The notes under the pieces: model-generated
Told to the model about the DNA's origin: nothing
Database searches by the model: none
The model's input: the letters and a program-made list of their open reading frames with translations, nothing else
Assembly (NCBI GenBank): GCA_037481935.1
Contig: JBBFKQ010000001.1
Location: forward strand, 204,741-268,740
From: Aquificaceae bacterium
Lineage (GTDB): Bacteria; Aquificota; Aquificia; Aquificales; Aquificaceae
DNA length: 64,000 nt
Direction: 5' to 3'
Made by a program: the position numbers and the translations under genes
Shown here: piece by piece, positions 24,974-33,717 of the stretch
Position numbering within the stretch: position 1 is the stretch's first letter
How the letters are laid out: the number at the start of each line of letters is the position of its first letter

Positions 24974-25735
24974 ATGAAAAATGTTATATTCAATACGCCG
25001 GACCACAAGGTAGCTTTCTTTGAAGAGCTTATCCCTGCCTCGGCTGTGCAGTCAAATCAGGCGCTCATAATTCACAAGGGTGAAGGCATGCTTCTTGACC
25101 CTGGAGGCCACAAGGTCTTTTCCAAGCTCCTGTCAGACCTTTCCCTCTACATTCCTCCAAGCCAGATAAAATACATATTCCTTTCCCATCAGGACCCTGA
25201 CATAGTGGCTTCCATAAACGGCTGGCTCATGACCACAAAGGCGGTAGCCTATATCTCCAAGCTATGGATGAGGTTTCTTCCACACTTTGGACTGGATTCC
25301 CAGCTGGAGGACAGGGTTTTCCCCATAGATGATGGCGGGACTGTGCTCACTCTCGGTGGAGACTGTAAGATTTACATACTGCCCGCACACTTTCTGCACT
25401 CGGAGGGCAACTTTCAGGTCTATGACCCCTGCTCAAAGATACTCTTCTCTGGAGACCTTGGGGCATCTCTGGGGCAGGACTACTTTGTGGTGGAAGACTT
25501 TGATAGTCACATAAAGTATATGGAAGGCTTCCACAGGAGGTATATGGTAAGCAACAAGATTCTGCGCTTCTGGGCAAACATGGTGCGTCAGCTGGACATT
25601 GAGATGATTGTGCCACAACATGGAGCAATCTTCAAGGGCAAGGACATGGTAAACCGCTTTATAGAGTGGGTGGAAAACCTTGAGGTGGGTGTTGACCTGA
25701 TGACGCAGGAGAGATACAGAGTTCCTGTTGGGTAA
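24974..25735 (+). CDS. flavodiiron-like metallo-beta-lactamase protein (ODP domain, no flavodoxin)
   Basis: 253 residues. The metallo-beta-lactamase fold of oxygen-binding di-iron proteins: SHQDPD (HxDxD, with Asp in place of the usual Glu), AHFLHSEGN, FSGDLG and PQHG supply the metal ligands. The flavodoxin domain of flavodiiron O2/NO reductases is absent, so an external electron donor is needed. Such proteins are used for oxygen or NO detoxification or sensing. Ribosome site GGAGGTGA. Divergent from moeB with a 129-base gap that also contains a weak TTGGGC/TAAAAT promoter for this gene. Confidence 0.85.
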   Translation: MKNVIFNTPDHKVAFFEELIPASAVQSNQALIIHKGEGMLLDPGGHKVFSKLLSDLSLYIPPSQIKYIFLSHQDPDIVASINGWLMTTKAVAYISKLWMRFLPHFGLDSQLEDRVFPIDDGGTVLTLGGDCKIYILPAHFLHSEGNFQVYDPCSKILFSGDLGASLGQDYFVVEDFDSHIKYMEGFHRRYMVSNKILRFWANMVRQLDIEMIVPQHGAIFKGKDMVNRFIEWVENLEVGVDLMTQERYRVPVG

Positions 25736-25822
25736 AAAGTTCAGATTTCCTCATAGTTTGGTGCTGGTTTAATCTGAGCTTACAGCTCAACCTTCTGCCT
25801 GCTTGCATCCGAATACCTAAAG

Positions 25823-25839
25823 CCTTATAAGCTATAAGG
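25823..25839 (+). repeat. perfect inverted repeat over the dnaE ribosome site
   Basis: CCTTATA (25823-25829), spacer AGC, TATAAGG (25833-25839), ending 3 bases before the dnaE ATG. The right arm overlaps the AAGGGG ribosome site, so a hairpin or a dimeric repressor here could control dnaE. Role is inference. Confidence 0.5.
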
Positions 25840-25842
25840 GGC

Positions 25843-28800
25843 ATGAAAGACTTTGTGCATCTTCACCTTCATACGCAGTATTCGCTTTTGGACGGTGCCA
25901 TAAAGGTGAAAGACCTTGCAAAGAGGGCAAAGGAGCTGGGCTACAGGGCGGTAGCCATCACAGACCACGGGAACCTCTTTGGTATCGTGGACTTTTACAG
26001 GAGCATGAAAGCGGTGGGCATAAAGCCCATCATAGGCATGGAAGCCTACTTTACCACTGGTTCTCGCTTTGACAGAAAGGGCAAGGGCTCGGAGGACAAC
26101 ATAACAGACAGACACAATCACCATCTTATACTTATCGCAAGGAATGACGCCGGACTTAAAAACCTCATGAAGCTCTCCACCCTCTCCTACAAGGAGGGTT
26201 TTTACTACAAGCCGAGGATTGATTATGAGCTTCTCAGTCAGTATCATGAAGGGCTTATAGCCATAACCGCATGTCTTAAGGGTGTTCCCACCTATTACGC
26301 AAGTCTTGGGGATGAGGAAAAGGCCACTGAGTGGGTCAAAAAGTTTTTAGACCTCTTTGGCGAGGACCTTTATCTTGAGCTTCAGTCCAATTCTCTTCCT
26401 GAGCAGGAAGTTGCCAACAGAAACCTCATAAGGATAGCCCAGAGATTTGGAGTAAAGCTAATTGCCACCAACGACTCCCACTACCTTATGCCCGAGGACA
26501 GACTTGCCCATCAGGTGCTCATGGCAATACAGATGAAAAAAACCCTTACTGAGATTCAGCAGGGTGGAGGACTGAAGTGTGCCAACGAGGGGCTCCATTT
26601 TGCCTCCGCCGAGGAGGTATGGGAAAAGTTCAGAGACAAGTTTGATGGATGGGAAAGGGCACTTCTTAACACCCTTGAGGTGGCGGAAAAGACCGCAGAG
26701 AGCTTCCAGCTTCTGGAGGGCGGTGGCTATCTCATGCCACACTTTCCCACAGAAGGCGTGCCACTACAGGAATTCTTAAAAGACCTTGCTATAAAAGGGC
26801 TAAAACAGAGGATAGCCCAGGGTCTGGCAGAAGATAGCAGAGAATACTGGGAAAGATTGACTTTTGAGCTGGATGTGGTATCCCGCATGGGATTTGAGGG
26901 ATACTTTCTTATAGTTCAGGACTTTATAAACTGGGCAAAGTCTCAGGGCATACCGGTTGGTCCAGGAAGGGGCTCCGCCGCAGGCTCTCTGCTTGCCTTT
27001 GCCCTTGGCATAACGGATGTGGACCCCATAAGGCACGGGCTTTTGTTTGAGAGGTTTCTCAACCCCGAGAGGGTTTCCATGCCCGACATTGACGTGGACT
27101 TCTGCATGGAGAACAGAGACAGGGTAATAGAGTATGTGAGGGACAAATACGGTGCAGAGAATGTGGCCCAGATAATCACCTACAACGTGATGAAGGCAAA
27201 GCAGACCCTCAGGGATGTGGCAAGAGCCCTTGGCATATCCTATCAGACTGCAGACACGCTTGCCAAGCTCATACCGCAGGGTGATGTGCAGGGCACTTGG
27301 CTGTCTCTGGAAGAGATGTTCCTTGTGCCTATAGAGGAGCTTTTGAAAAAATACGGAAGGCACAGAACAGACATAGAGGAAAACGCCACAAAGTTCAGAA
27401 GGTTATGTGAGGAAAGCCCTGAGCTAAAGAAGCTTGTAGAGATTGCCCTCAGGCTTGAAGGTCTAACAAGACATACCTCACTGCATGCTGCGGGTGTTGT
27501 CATAGCACCAAAACCTCTTGAGGAGCTTCTGCCCCTTTACTACGACAAGGAGGGTGCGGTGGCTACGCAGTTTGACATGGGGAAGCTGGAAGAGGTAGGG
27601 CTCATAAAGATGGACTTTCTGGGTCTGAAGACTCTCACGGAGCTTCAGAAGGTGAGGGAGTTCATAAAAGAAAGGCACGGGGTGGAAATAGACTACCTCA
27701 GTCTTCCCCTTGACGATAGGGATGTTTATGACCTTTTGAGAGAAGGAAACACCACGGGCGTCTTCCAGCTTGAGAGCAGTGGTATGAAAACCCTGCTTAA
27801 AAGACTTGCCCCCGACAGCTTTGAAGACATTGTGGCTGTGCTTGCTCTCTACAGACCTGGACCACTCAAGAGCGGTCTTGTGGATAGCTACATAAACAGA
27901 AAGCACGGAAAAGAACCAGTGGAATACCCATTCCCCGAGCTTGAGCCGGTGCTGAAAGAAACCTACGGCGTGTGGGTATATCAGGAACAAATCATGAAAG
28001 CCTCTCAGATTCTTGCGGGCTTTACCCCCGGTGAGGCAGATACCCTCAGAAAGGCAATAGGCAAGAAAAAGGCGGACCTTATGGCACAGATGAAAGAAAA
28101 GTTCATAAAGGGTGCGGTAGAGAGAGGATACGATGAAAAGAGGATAAACCAGCTCTGGGAAGATATAGAGAAGTTTGCCAGCTATTCTTTTAACAAGTCC
28201 CACTCTGTAGCCTACGGTTATCTGTCCTACTGGACTGCCTATGCAAAGGCGCACTACCCTGAGGAGTTTTTCTGCGTAAAGCTCTCAACTGAGAAGAACG
28301 ACAGAAAGTTTATAAACCTTCTCAAGGATGCAAAGGCAGAGGGCTTTAAACTTCTGCCACCGGACATAAACAGGAGCGGTATGGACTTTGTTATAGAGGG
28401 TCAAAAGACCATAAGGTTTGGTCTTGCCCGTATAAAGGGTGTAGGTGAGGACACGGCAAGGCTCATTGTGGAGAGCAGGAAAAGACCATGGACTTCTCTG
28501 GGAGACTTCATAAGGACTGTGGACAGCAAAAAGGTTAACAAAAAAACCCTTGAAGCTCTCATAAAGGCGGGAGCCTTTGACTTCAGCGGTGAAAAACGCA
28601 CGGAGCTGCTTCAGAGGCTTGAGGGTGGCTCTCTAATGGTTAAAGGACTCTTCGGTGGGGAAAGAATAAGGGAAGAGGATTACTCTAAATATGAAAAGGA
28701 GGTCCTTGGCTTTTATGTGTCCTCACACCCTCTTGACCCCTATGAAAAGCTCTTCAGGGGCAGGGTTTCAAACCTTGAGGTGCTGGAGGAGGTCCAGGAG

Positions 28801-29301
28801 GGGGCCTACACCCTCGCAGGAGTTATAACAGAGCTCAAAGTGAAGAAAACACAGAAGGGCAACCATATTGCCCTCTTCAACCTTGTGGACAAAACAGGCA
28901 TAGCACAGGTCTTTGTCTTCCCAGAAACATACACCCAGAACAGGGAAAAGATAAAGGAAGACCAGATAATAGTGGGCAGGTTTGACCTGGATATAGACCA
29001 GGAAACAGAAGAAGTCAAGTTAATCCTCAGGGAGGTGCATACACCCGAGGAGTTCCTCAGAGGTGAGGGCATGAGTATAAGGCTTGTTTTTCTCAAGGAG
29101 CTTGAAGAAGAAAATCTTCTGAGGCTGAAAGAGCTCATAAGAGAGTGCGAAGACCCGGAGGGTAAAGAGCTCACCCTTGAGCTGAGGATAAACGGATACA
29201 GGACGCTCCTTCAGGCAGACCCGAGGATAAAGGTAGGAACACACATAGTAAAGTTCAGGGAAAGGCTCAGGGAAATGGGCATAAGCTTAGAGGTTTCCTG
29301 A
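25843..29301 (+). CDS. dnaE: DNA polymerase III alpha subunit
   Basis: 1152 residues, replicative polymerase. N-terminal PHP domain (HLHLHTQYSLLDG at 5-17, metal-binding histidines intact so possibly an active PHP exonuclease), the polymerase palm with PGRGSAAGSL and the catalytic PDIDVDF (414-420), fingers, a tandem helix-hairpin-helix region (RIKGVGEDTARLI) and an OB fold near the C-terminus (about 990-1060). It lacks a proofreading domain of its own; the DEDDh exonuclease at 8941 could supply it. The 3' end overlaps the convergent DUF309 gene by 15 bases. Confidence 0.97.
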   Translation: MKDFVHLHLHTQYSLLDGAIKVKDLAKRAKELGYRAVAITDHGNLFGIVDFYRSMKAVGIKPIIGMEAYFTTGSRFDRKGKGSEDNITDRHNHHLILIARNDAGLKNLMKLSTLSYKEGFYYKPRIDYELLSQYHEGLIAITACLKGVPTYYASLGDEEKATEWVKKFLDLFGEDLYLELQSNSLPEQEVANRNLIRIAQRFGVKLIATNDSHYLMPEDRLAHQVLMAIQMKKTLTEIQQGGGLKCANEGLHFASAEEVWEKFRDKFDGWERALLNTLEVAEKTAESFQLLEGGGYLMPHFPTEGVPLQEFLKDLAIKGLKQRIAQGLAEDSREYWERLTFELDVVSRMGFEGYFLIVQDFINWAKSQGIPVGPGRGSAAGSLLAFALGITDVDPIRHGLLFERFLNPERVSMPDIDVDFCMENRDRVIEYVRDKYGAENVAQIITYNVMKAKQTLRDVARALGISYQTADTLAKLIPQGDVQGTWLSLEEMFLVPIEELLKKYGRHRTDIEENATKFRRLCEESPELKKLVEIALRLEGLTRHTSLHAAGVVIAPKPLEELLPLYYDKEGAVATQFDMGKLEEVGLIKMDFLGLKTLTELQKVREFIKERHGVEIDYLSLPLDDRDVYDLLREGNTTGVFQLESSGMKTLLKRLAPDSFEDIVAVLALYRPGPLKSGLVDSYINRKHGKEPVEYPFPELEPVLKETYGVWVYQEQIMKASQILAGFTPGEADTLRKAIGKKKADLMAQMKEKFIKGAVERGYDEKRINQLWEDIEKFASYSFNKSHSVAYGYLSYWTAYAKAHYPEEFFCVKLSTEKNDRKFINLLKDAKAEGFKLLPPDINRSGMDFVIEGQKTIRFGLARIKGVGEDTARLIVESRKRPWTSLGDFIRTVDSKKVNKKTLEALIKAGAFDFSGEKRTELLQRLEGGSLMVKGLFGGERIREEDYSKYEKEVLGFYVSSHPLDPYEKLFRGRVSNLEVLEEVQEGAYTLAGVITELKVKKTQKGNHIALFNLVDKTGIAQVFVFPETYTQNREKIKEDQIIVGRFDLDIDQETEEVKLILREVHTPEEFLRGEGMSIRLVFLKELEEENLLRLKELIRECEDPEGKELTLELRINGYRTLLQADPRIKVGTHIVKFRERLREMGISLEVS

Positions 29302-29649
29302 AAGGGGAAAGATGGGGAAGCTATCTATCTCCCCTCCAGACTCTAAAGCCTGAATATGCACTTCTACCCACTCAAGAAGGTATGCGGTATCTATACCCCT
29401 GAAACCCTCCCTGCATGGCTGGAGCTGCTCATAAACCATCCTGAGAACTCTTAAACAGCTATCTCTTCTTCCACACAGATAATGGTTGTAGGCTATGGCA
29501 AGTCTTATAAGGCCCTGATAGCAGTTTCTTGAAAACCTGTCCTCCTTTGGAAAGAGCCTCCACACATCTTCTAACAGCTCGTGAGCAGAGTAGAAATCTC
29601 CGCTGTCCCAGAGCCTTTTAGCTTCCTCGAGAAGCTCTCTCTCTTTCAA
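29287..29649 (-). CDS. DUF309 family protein
   Basis: 120 residues, helical. Features of the DUF309 family are the opening EEAKRLWDSGDFYSAHELLEDVW and YQGLIRLAIAYNHYLCG. The family resembles a short helical repeat and has no assigned role. Overlaps the upstream FUN14-like gene by 4 bases, so it is the last gene of a radical SAM-FUN14-DUF309 unit. Confidence 0.8.
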   Translation of the reverse strand: MKERELLEEAKRLWDSGDFYSAHELLEDVWRLFPKEDRFSRNCYQGLIRLAIAYNHYLCGRRDSCLRVLRMVYEQLQPCREGFRGIDTAYLLEWVEVHIQALESGGEIDSFPIFPLSGNL

Positions 29650-29936
29650 GCTTTGAACCCCAGGGCAAAGCCCACTGCAAAACTGCCAGCAAAGGCAAGC
29701 TTTCTGATAAGCCCCTGCACAAACTCTGTAAATCCTTCAAACATACCCCTGAAGAGGACAAAAAGCTGACCCCAGTGGACCTCAACTATCCCTTTGCTGG
29801 CGAGCCACATGAGAGAGAGTATGTAAAGACCAAGCAGGAGCAGGAAAAGGTTGAGCACCCTTCTGGTTGCAAACCCTACCACAAAGCCGGCAAAGCCCGC
29901 ATAGCCCATATCTAAAAGCAGGTCACCCCAGTTCAT
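29646..29936 (-). CDS. FUN14-like small membrane protein
   Basis: 96 residues; three hydrophobic segments (about 12-45, and 78-95) with glycine-rich packing (GYAGFAGFVVGF near the start and FAVGFALGF at the end), which fits the FUN14 domain. No bacterial function is established. Coupled by 4-base overlaps to genes on both sides. Confidence 0.6.
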   Translation of the reverse strand: MNWGDLLLDMGYAGFAGFVVGFATRRVLNLFLLLLGLYILSLMWLASKGIVEVHWGQLFVLFRGMFEGFTEFVQGLIRKLAFAGSFAVGFALGFKA

Positions 29937-31048
29937 TGATACCTGAAGACGCTGGGGTTGAGCACATCCGGATAGTTGGTGGTCATCTCATAGTCAAAGA
30001 GCTGCTTTCTTATCCTCTGAAGGTCGGACCTATCTGGCCTGAAGGGGTAGCTCTTTATGTCGCTCACGGAGCTGTCTCCAAAGGGTCTGTTGCAGGCAAC
30101 TTCTGAAGTTTTGCCCCTGCATCCTGAGGTCATGAAGGGTCTTCCGCTCCAGAAGAGCTCTTCAAAGGTATCTTTACCTATGCCAAAGTCCACCACCTGA
30201 CCTTTTTCGTTGAACTTCATATCCTCATACCGGGCAATCTGGTTGTCTATGAGGTATCTGGCAAACTGAACCCTTCTAAACTGAGGTGCGGGGCATGGCT
30301 TTTCCTTTTCCATCATGGAGCCTTCTTCTGGCCAGAAGGAGAAAAGGTGCGTCCTTGCACCAAGGTCTCTTACCCTCTGTATGGTCTCTATCATCTCTTG
30401 CTCTGTCTCACCAAGCCCCACCACAAGATGGCACCCTGCGTAACCATCCCCCATCACATCACAGGCCCAGTGGAGCACCTTCCAAAAGGTTTCCCATCTG
30501 TGAGGGCTGTTCATGGGTTTTCCACGAAGCTTTTCAAAAACCTCAGGCGTTCCGCAGTCTATGGCAACGGTCACCGTGTCCGCACCCAGCCTTTTGTAGT
30601 CCTCCATATCCTCGTAAGTGGTGCCAGTGGCGTTTATGAGAAGGGATACAAAGAGCTGGTCTCCAAGCTCAGAAAGGACTCTTTTGAGCACATACTTTGT
30701 ATCCCTTATAGCTCTTGGGTGGGTTATCTGCGCTATGCATAGCCTCTCCACATGACCCACCTTCTTTGCCCTTTCTATGATATCGTCCAGCTTTACGGTG
30801 GGCCACTCCACCCTTATGAAGTTCTTCTTGGAGTATTCCATCTCCCTCGCCTTCTGTAGACCGCAGTAGGCACAGGTGGCATGGCACCCTGAGGGATAGG
30901 TAAGAAGCGTGTTTATACAGCTAAGCCTTGTATTTCTGTAAAACTGTCCCGGCACCATACCGAGGGTCATAGCAGCAGCCATGCTTATCTGAAGGTATTC
31001 GGGGCTTTCCTTCTGCTCTGTGAGCCTTTCAAGAACCAGTCTGTCCAT
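29933..31048 (-). CDS. radical SAM protein, possible LipS-type lipoate synthase subunit
   Basis: 371 residues. The radical SAM CxxxCxxC motif is GCHATCAYCGL (about 54-64). After a biotin-synthase-like barrel (VSLLINATGTTYEDM, GCHLVVGLGETEQEM) a second cysteine set occurs near the C-terminus (SGCRGKTSEVACNRPFGD), suggesting a second iron-sulfur cluster. This layout, with two cluster sites, suits the two-protein lipoyl synthases (LipS1/LipS2) known from archaea and sulfur oxidisers, but I cannot exclude another biotin-synthase-like reaction. A TATAAT and an inverted repeat lie upstream; the GGAGGTG ribosome site is strong. Confidence 0.7.
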   Translation of the reverse strand: MDRLVLERLTEQKESPEYLQISMAAAMTLGMVPGQFYRNTRLSCINTLLTYPSGCHATCAYCGLQKAREMEYSKKNFIRVEWPTVKLDDIIERAKKVGHVERLCIAQITHPRAIRDTKYVLKRVLSELGDQLFVSLLINATGTTYEDMEDYKRLGADTVTVAIDCGTPEVFEKLRGKPMNSPHRWETFWKVLHWACDVMGDGYAGCHLVVGLGETEQEMIETIQRVRDLGARTHLFSFWPEEGSMMEKEKPCPAPQFRRVQFARYLIDNQIARYEDMKFNEKGQVVDFGIGKDTFEELFWSGRPFMTSGCRGKTSEVACNRPFGDSSVSDIKSYPFRPDRSDLQRIRKQLFDYEMTTNYPDVLNPSVFRYQ

Positions 31049-31068
31049 ACTTACACCTCCAGAAAGTT

Positions 31069-31091
31069 ATTATAAGCCTTCCCCGAGGCTT
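31069..31091 (-). promoter_or_regulatory. promoter with inverted repeat before the radical SAM gene
   Basis: Minus strand: AAGCCT (31091-31086), 6-base loop CGGGGA, AGGCTT (31079-31074), overlapping by one base a -10 TATAAT (31074-31069). The repeat sits where a repressor would occlude RNA polymerase; it could also end the motE transcript. No clear -35. Confidence 0.4.
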
Positions 31092-31122
31092 ACCTTTAAA
31101 AATTTCTTATGAGCCTATAAGC

Positions 31123-31545
31123 TCACCTTTTCCCCCTTTTCTCCATTACAATTCTGGAAACCTCCGCAGCCTTTTGTGGGTCCATAGCCTCCAGTATGGC
31201 AGCCGCCTGTCTTTCCCTAAGGTTTAGCAGAATCTCTGCAGCCAGGTTCGGGTCAAGATTGTTCATTATGGCACCCGCCTCGTCAGGAGATGCCTTGTTG
31301 AATATATCCACAAGTTTTTTCACCTCCGGTCTTTGTTCCTCCTTTGGAGCTGGTGCTCTTTTAAGTTCTTCAAGTTTTTTCCTTTCTTCTTCAATCTTTC
31401 TGAGCTTTTCCTCAAGGTCCTTTGAGATTGCACTCAGCTCATCTCTCGCCTTCTTCTCCCTTTCTTCCTTCAGTTTTTTCTGAAGGGCAGACTGAGGAAA
31501 GGCAAAGCTGAAAAAAAGCAGCGCAGAAAGTAGAACCTTAACCAT
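31123..31545 (-). CDS. MotE-like flagellar motor protein (MgtE N-like domain)
   Basis: 140 residues: signal peptide or membrane anchor (1-18), a long charged coiled coil (20-80), then a C-terminal helical domain with DIFNKASPDEAGAIMNNLDP and LAAEILLNLRERQAAAILEAMDP, the repeat seen in MotE and the MgtE N-domain. In Campylobacter-type motors MotE helps MotC. It overlaps the FliJ-like gene upstream by 8 bases, which supports a flagellar role. Confidence 0.75.
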   Translation of the reverse strand: MVKVLLSALLFFSFAFPQSALQKKLKEEREKKARDELSAISKDLEEKLRKIEEERKKLEELKRAPAPKEEQRPEVKKLVDIFNKASPDEAGAIMNNLDPNLAAEILLNLRERQAAAILEAMDPQKAAEVSRIVMEKRGKR

Positions 31546-31945
31546 TCCACAACCTGTGCTTTATAAGATGTAAAAATCCCGCTTTCTGAAACTCAAAGTT
31601 CAGGTTTTTTACCATGCTCTCCCTTTCTCTGTTTACTCTGAGTATATCAAGCGCCTTTACATCTCTGTAAGCCTGTTTTAGCTTTTCTTTCCTTTCCTCT
31701 CTCAAAACCTCCAGCTCTCGGAGCTTTTCTGTCAGTTCCTTTTTCCTGGCCATAAGGGCCCTGTATTGAAAGAGCAGGCCCTCAGAAAAGGAAACCTTTG
31801 CCTTCTCGTTTACAGCTTCTGCCTCACCTTCCAAAGCTTTTATCTGCTCTTTTATGGCCTCAATCTGCATCTGAACTTCTCTCAGCTCCCTTGCCCTTGC
31901 CTCCTTTATACCCTCCTTCAGTTTTATTATCCTTCTTAAGGCCAT
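31538..31945 (-). CDS. FliJ-like flagellar export chaperone
   Basis: 135 residues, an almost continuous coiled coil from about 10 to 115 (ARARELREVQMQIEAIKEQI, MARKKELTEKLRELEVL). Length and composition fit FliJ, which escorts chaperones to the flagellar ATPase FliI. I take the ATG at 31945; a longer frame would start inside the divergent mtnB gene. TATAAT ends 6 bases before this ATG, with no ribosome site. Followed by the MotE-like gene. Confidence 0.65.
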   Translation of the reverse strand: MALRRIIKLKEGIKEARARELREVQMQIEAIKEQIKALEGEAEAVNEKAKVSFSEGLLFQYRALMARKKELTEKLRELEVLREERKEKLKQAYRDVKALDILRVNRERESMVKNLNFEFQKAGFLHLIKHRLWNG

Positions 31946-31963
31946 GTTAAAATTATAAACCCT
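31946..31963. promoter_or_regulatory. 18-bp shared divergent promoter core
   Basis: The gap between fliJ (minus) and mtnB (plus) is 18 bases. Minus TATAAT (31957-31952) ends 6 bases before the fliJ ATG; plus TATAAA (31954-31959) ends 4 bases before the mtnB ATG. The elements overlap on opposite strands. Confidence 0.6.
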
Positions 31964-32560
31964 ATGCACGCTGAAGTCTCTGAGCTCATAGAGATTGGTA
32001 GGGTTCTCCATTCAAGGGGATGGCTTCCTGCGAGCGGTGGGAACCTCTCTGCAAGGCTTGGAGAGGATAAGGTGCTCATAACCGCATCTGGAAGCCACAA
32101 GGGACATCTCACAAGAGAGGACTTTGTTATAGTTAACCTGAAGGGTGATGTTATGGAAGGTTCAAAAAAACCCTCCGCAGAAACTTTCCTTCATCTTCTG
32201 GTATACAGAGCCTTTCCAGAGGTCAATTCAGTCCTTCATGTTCACTCGGTCAATTCCACCCTCATATCAAGAGTATCCAAGGGTGACGTATGGCTTGAGG
32301 GATACGAACTTTTAAAGGCCTTTGACGGCATAAAAACACATGAAACGAGCTTATGCGTTCCAGTTTTTGAAAACTCCCAACACATGGAGGAGCTCTCTAA
32401 GCTGGTTGAAGGCAGGCTCAGAGAGGGCAAATTCTACGGCTTTCTTCTCAAGTCTCATGGACTCTACACCTGGGGCAGAAGTATAAGGGAGGCATACATA
32501 AGGCTTGAGGCTTTTGAGTTCCTCCTTGAATGCGAGCTTAAGATGATTCTGAAGGCATGA
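31964..32560 (+). CDS. mtnB: methylthioribulose-1-phosphate dehydratase
   Basis: 198 residues, class II aldolase fold. Conserved PASGGNLSARL (about 22-32), the HVH zinc ligands in VLHVHSVNST and the late SHGLYTWG. It dehydrates methylthioribulose 1-phosphate in the methionine salvage pathway; the presence of mtnD and mtnC 1.8 kb downstream on the same strand supports this over fuculose aldolase. The stop overlaps the start of a DNA methyltransferase as ATGA, the junction that in an intact operon would join mtnD. Confidence 0.92.
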   Translation: MHAEVSELIEIGRVLHSRGWLPASGGNLSARLGEDKVLITASGSHKGHLTREDFVIVNLKGDVMEGSKKPSAETFLHLLVYRAFPEVNSVLHVHSVNSTLISRVSKGDVWLEGYELLKAFDGIKTHETSLCVPVFENSQHMEELSKLVEGRLREGKFYGFLLKSHGLYTWGRSIREAYIRLEAFEFLLECELKMILKA

Positions 32561-33717
32561 GGGCAAGGCTTTATATTGCAGATGCGAGAAGTATGGAGGA
32601 ACTGGAGGATGAAAGTGTAGACCTTGTTGTTACCTCGCCACCTTACTGGCATATAAAAGATTATGGAGTTGAAGGTCAGATAGGATATGGGCAGAGCCTT
32701 CATAAGTATTTAAAAGACCTTTACCTCGTGTTTAGAGAGTGCTTTAGAGTTTTAAAAGGCGGGACGAAGCTGTGTATTAACATAGGAGACCAGTTTGCCA
32801 GAAGTGTTGTATACGGAAAGTATAAAGTAATACCCTTGCATGCAGAAGTAATATCCATGTGTGAGCAAATAGGTTTTGACTATATGGGTGCCATAATATG
32901 GCAGAAGAAAACCACCATGAACACCACCGGCGGTGCAAACATCATGGGAAGTTTTCCCTATCCACCGAATGGAGTTGTAGAAATAGACTACGAGTTTATT
33001 CTTATATTCAAAAAGGAAGGCAAAAGAAAAGTTGAAAGGAATATCAAAGAAGCCTCTAAGTTGACAAAAGAAGAATGGAAAGAATATTTTTCAGGTCACT
33101 GGAACTTTGGAGGTGCAAGGCAGATAGACCACGAAGCGGTATTTCCTGAAGAGCTCCCAAGAAGACTTATAAAGATGTTTTCTTTCGTTGGAGATACAGT
33201 GCTTGACCCCTTTTCAGGCAGTGGAACCACTCTTAAGGTGGCGGTTAAGCTAAATAGAAAGGCTGTGGGCTACGAGGTTAATGAGAGATATGCATCTATA
33301 GCAAGGCAGAAGCTGGGCGTATTCGGGCTTGATATTATAAAAAGAGAGCATAAGGAGTTTAAGACAGAACCAGTAGACTACAGACCAAGTGTTAAGGATG
33401 CAAAACCATTAATTGATGAAAGAATGTTAAAGCTTGGTAAAGATAACTTATACAGAGTTGTGGATGTGGTTTCTGAAGATACCATACTGCTTTCTACAGG
33501 ATTGAAAGTAAAACTTGCAAATATAAGAATTAAAGACAAGAAATCTGCTATTGAATACCTAAATAAGTATGTGAAAGGAAAGGATGTTATACTCAGAATA
33601 TATAATGAACTAGCAGACTCGGATACGGTCAGGGCTAAGGTTTTTCTGAAGAACAGAATACACATAAACAGAAAAATGGTTCAGATGGACATAGCAGAGG
33701 AGGTAAGGGATGAATAA
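32557..33717 (+). CDS. Type II DNA methyltransferase (N4-cytosine type, class beta)
   Basis: 386 residues. The catalytic motif TSPPY (26-30) comes first and the SAM-binding DPFSGSGTT (217-225) later, the order of class beta amino-methyltransferases; TSPPY favours N4-cytosine. The last 130 residues are extra and AT-rich, possibly a target-recognition part. By pairing with an MjaI-like endonuclease the likely target is CTAG; this is inference. It begins inside the mtnB stop (ATGA) and ends inside the endonuclease start. Codon and base use are more AT-rich than the flanking mtn genes, a sign of transfer. Confidence 0.88.
   Translation: MRARLYIADARSMEELEDESVDLVVTSPPYWHIKDYGVEGQIGYGQSLHKYLKDLYLVFRECFRVLKGGTKLCINIGDQFARSVVYGKYKVIPLHAEVISMCEQIGFDYMGAIIWQKKTTMNTTGGANIMGSFPYPPNGVVEIDYEFILIFKKEGKRKVERNIKEASKLTKEEWKEYFSGHWNFGGARQIDHEAVFPEELPRRLIKMFSFVGDTVLDPFSGSGTTLKVAVKLNRKAVGYEVNERYASIARQKLGVFGLDIIKREHKEFKTEPVDYRPSVKDAKPLIDERMLKLGKDNLYRVVDVVSEDTILLSTGLKVKLANIRIKDKKSAIEYLNKYVKGKDVILRIYNELADSDTVRAKVFLKNRIHINRKMVQMDIAEEVRDE

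Noticed and set aside
27478-28254. 258-residue frame opposite dnaE
   Set aside because: Antisense shadow of the conserved polymerase core; rich in His, Phe and Val from complement of common codons, no start signals.
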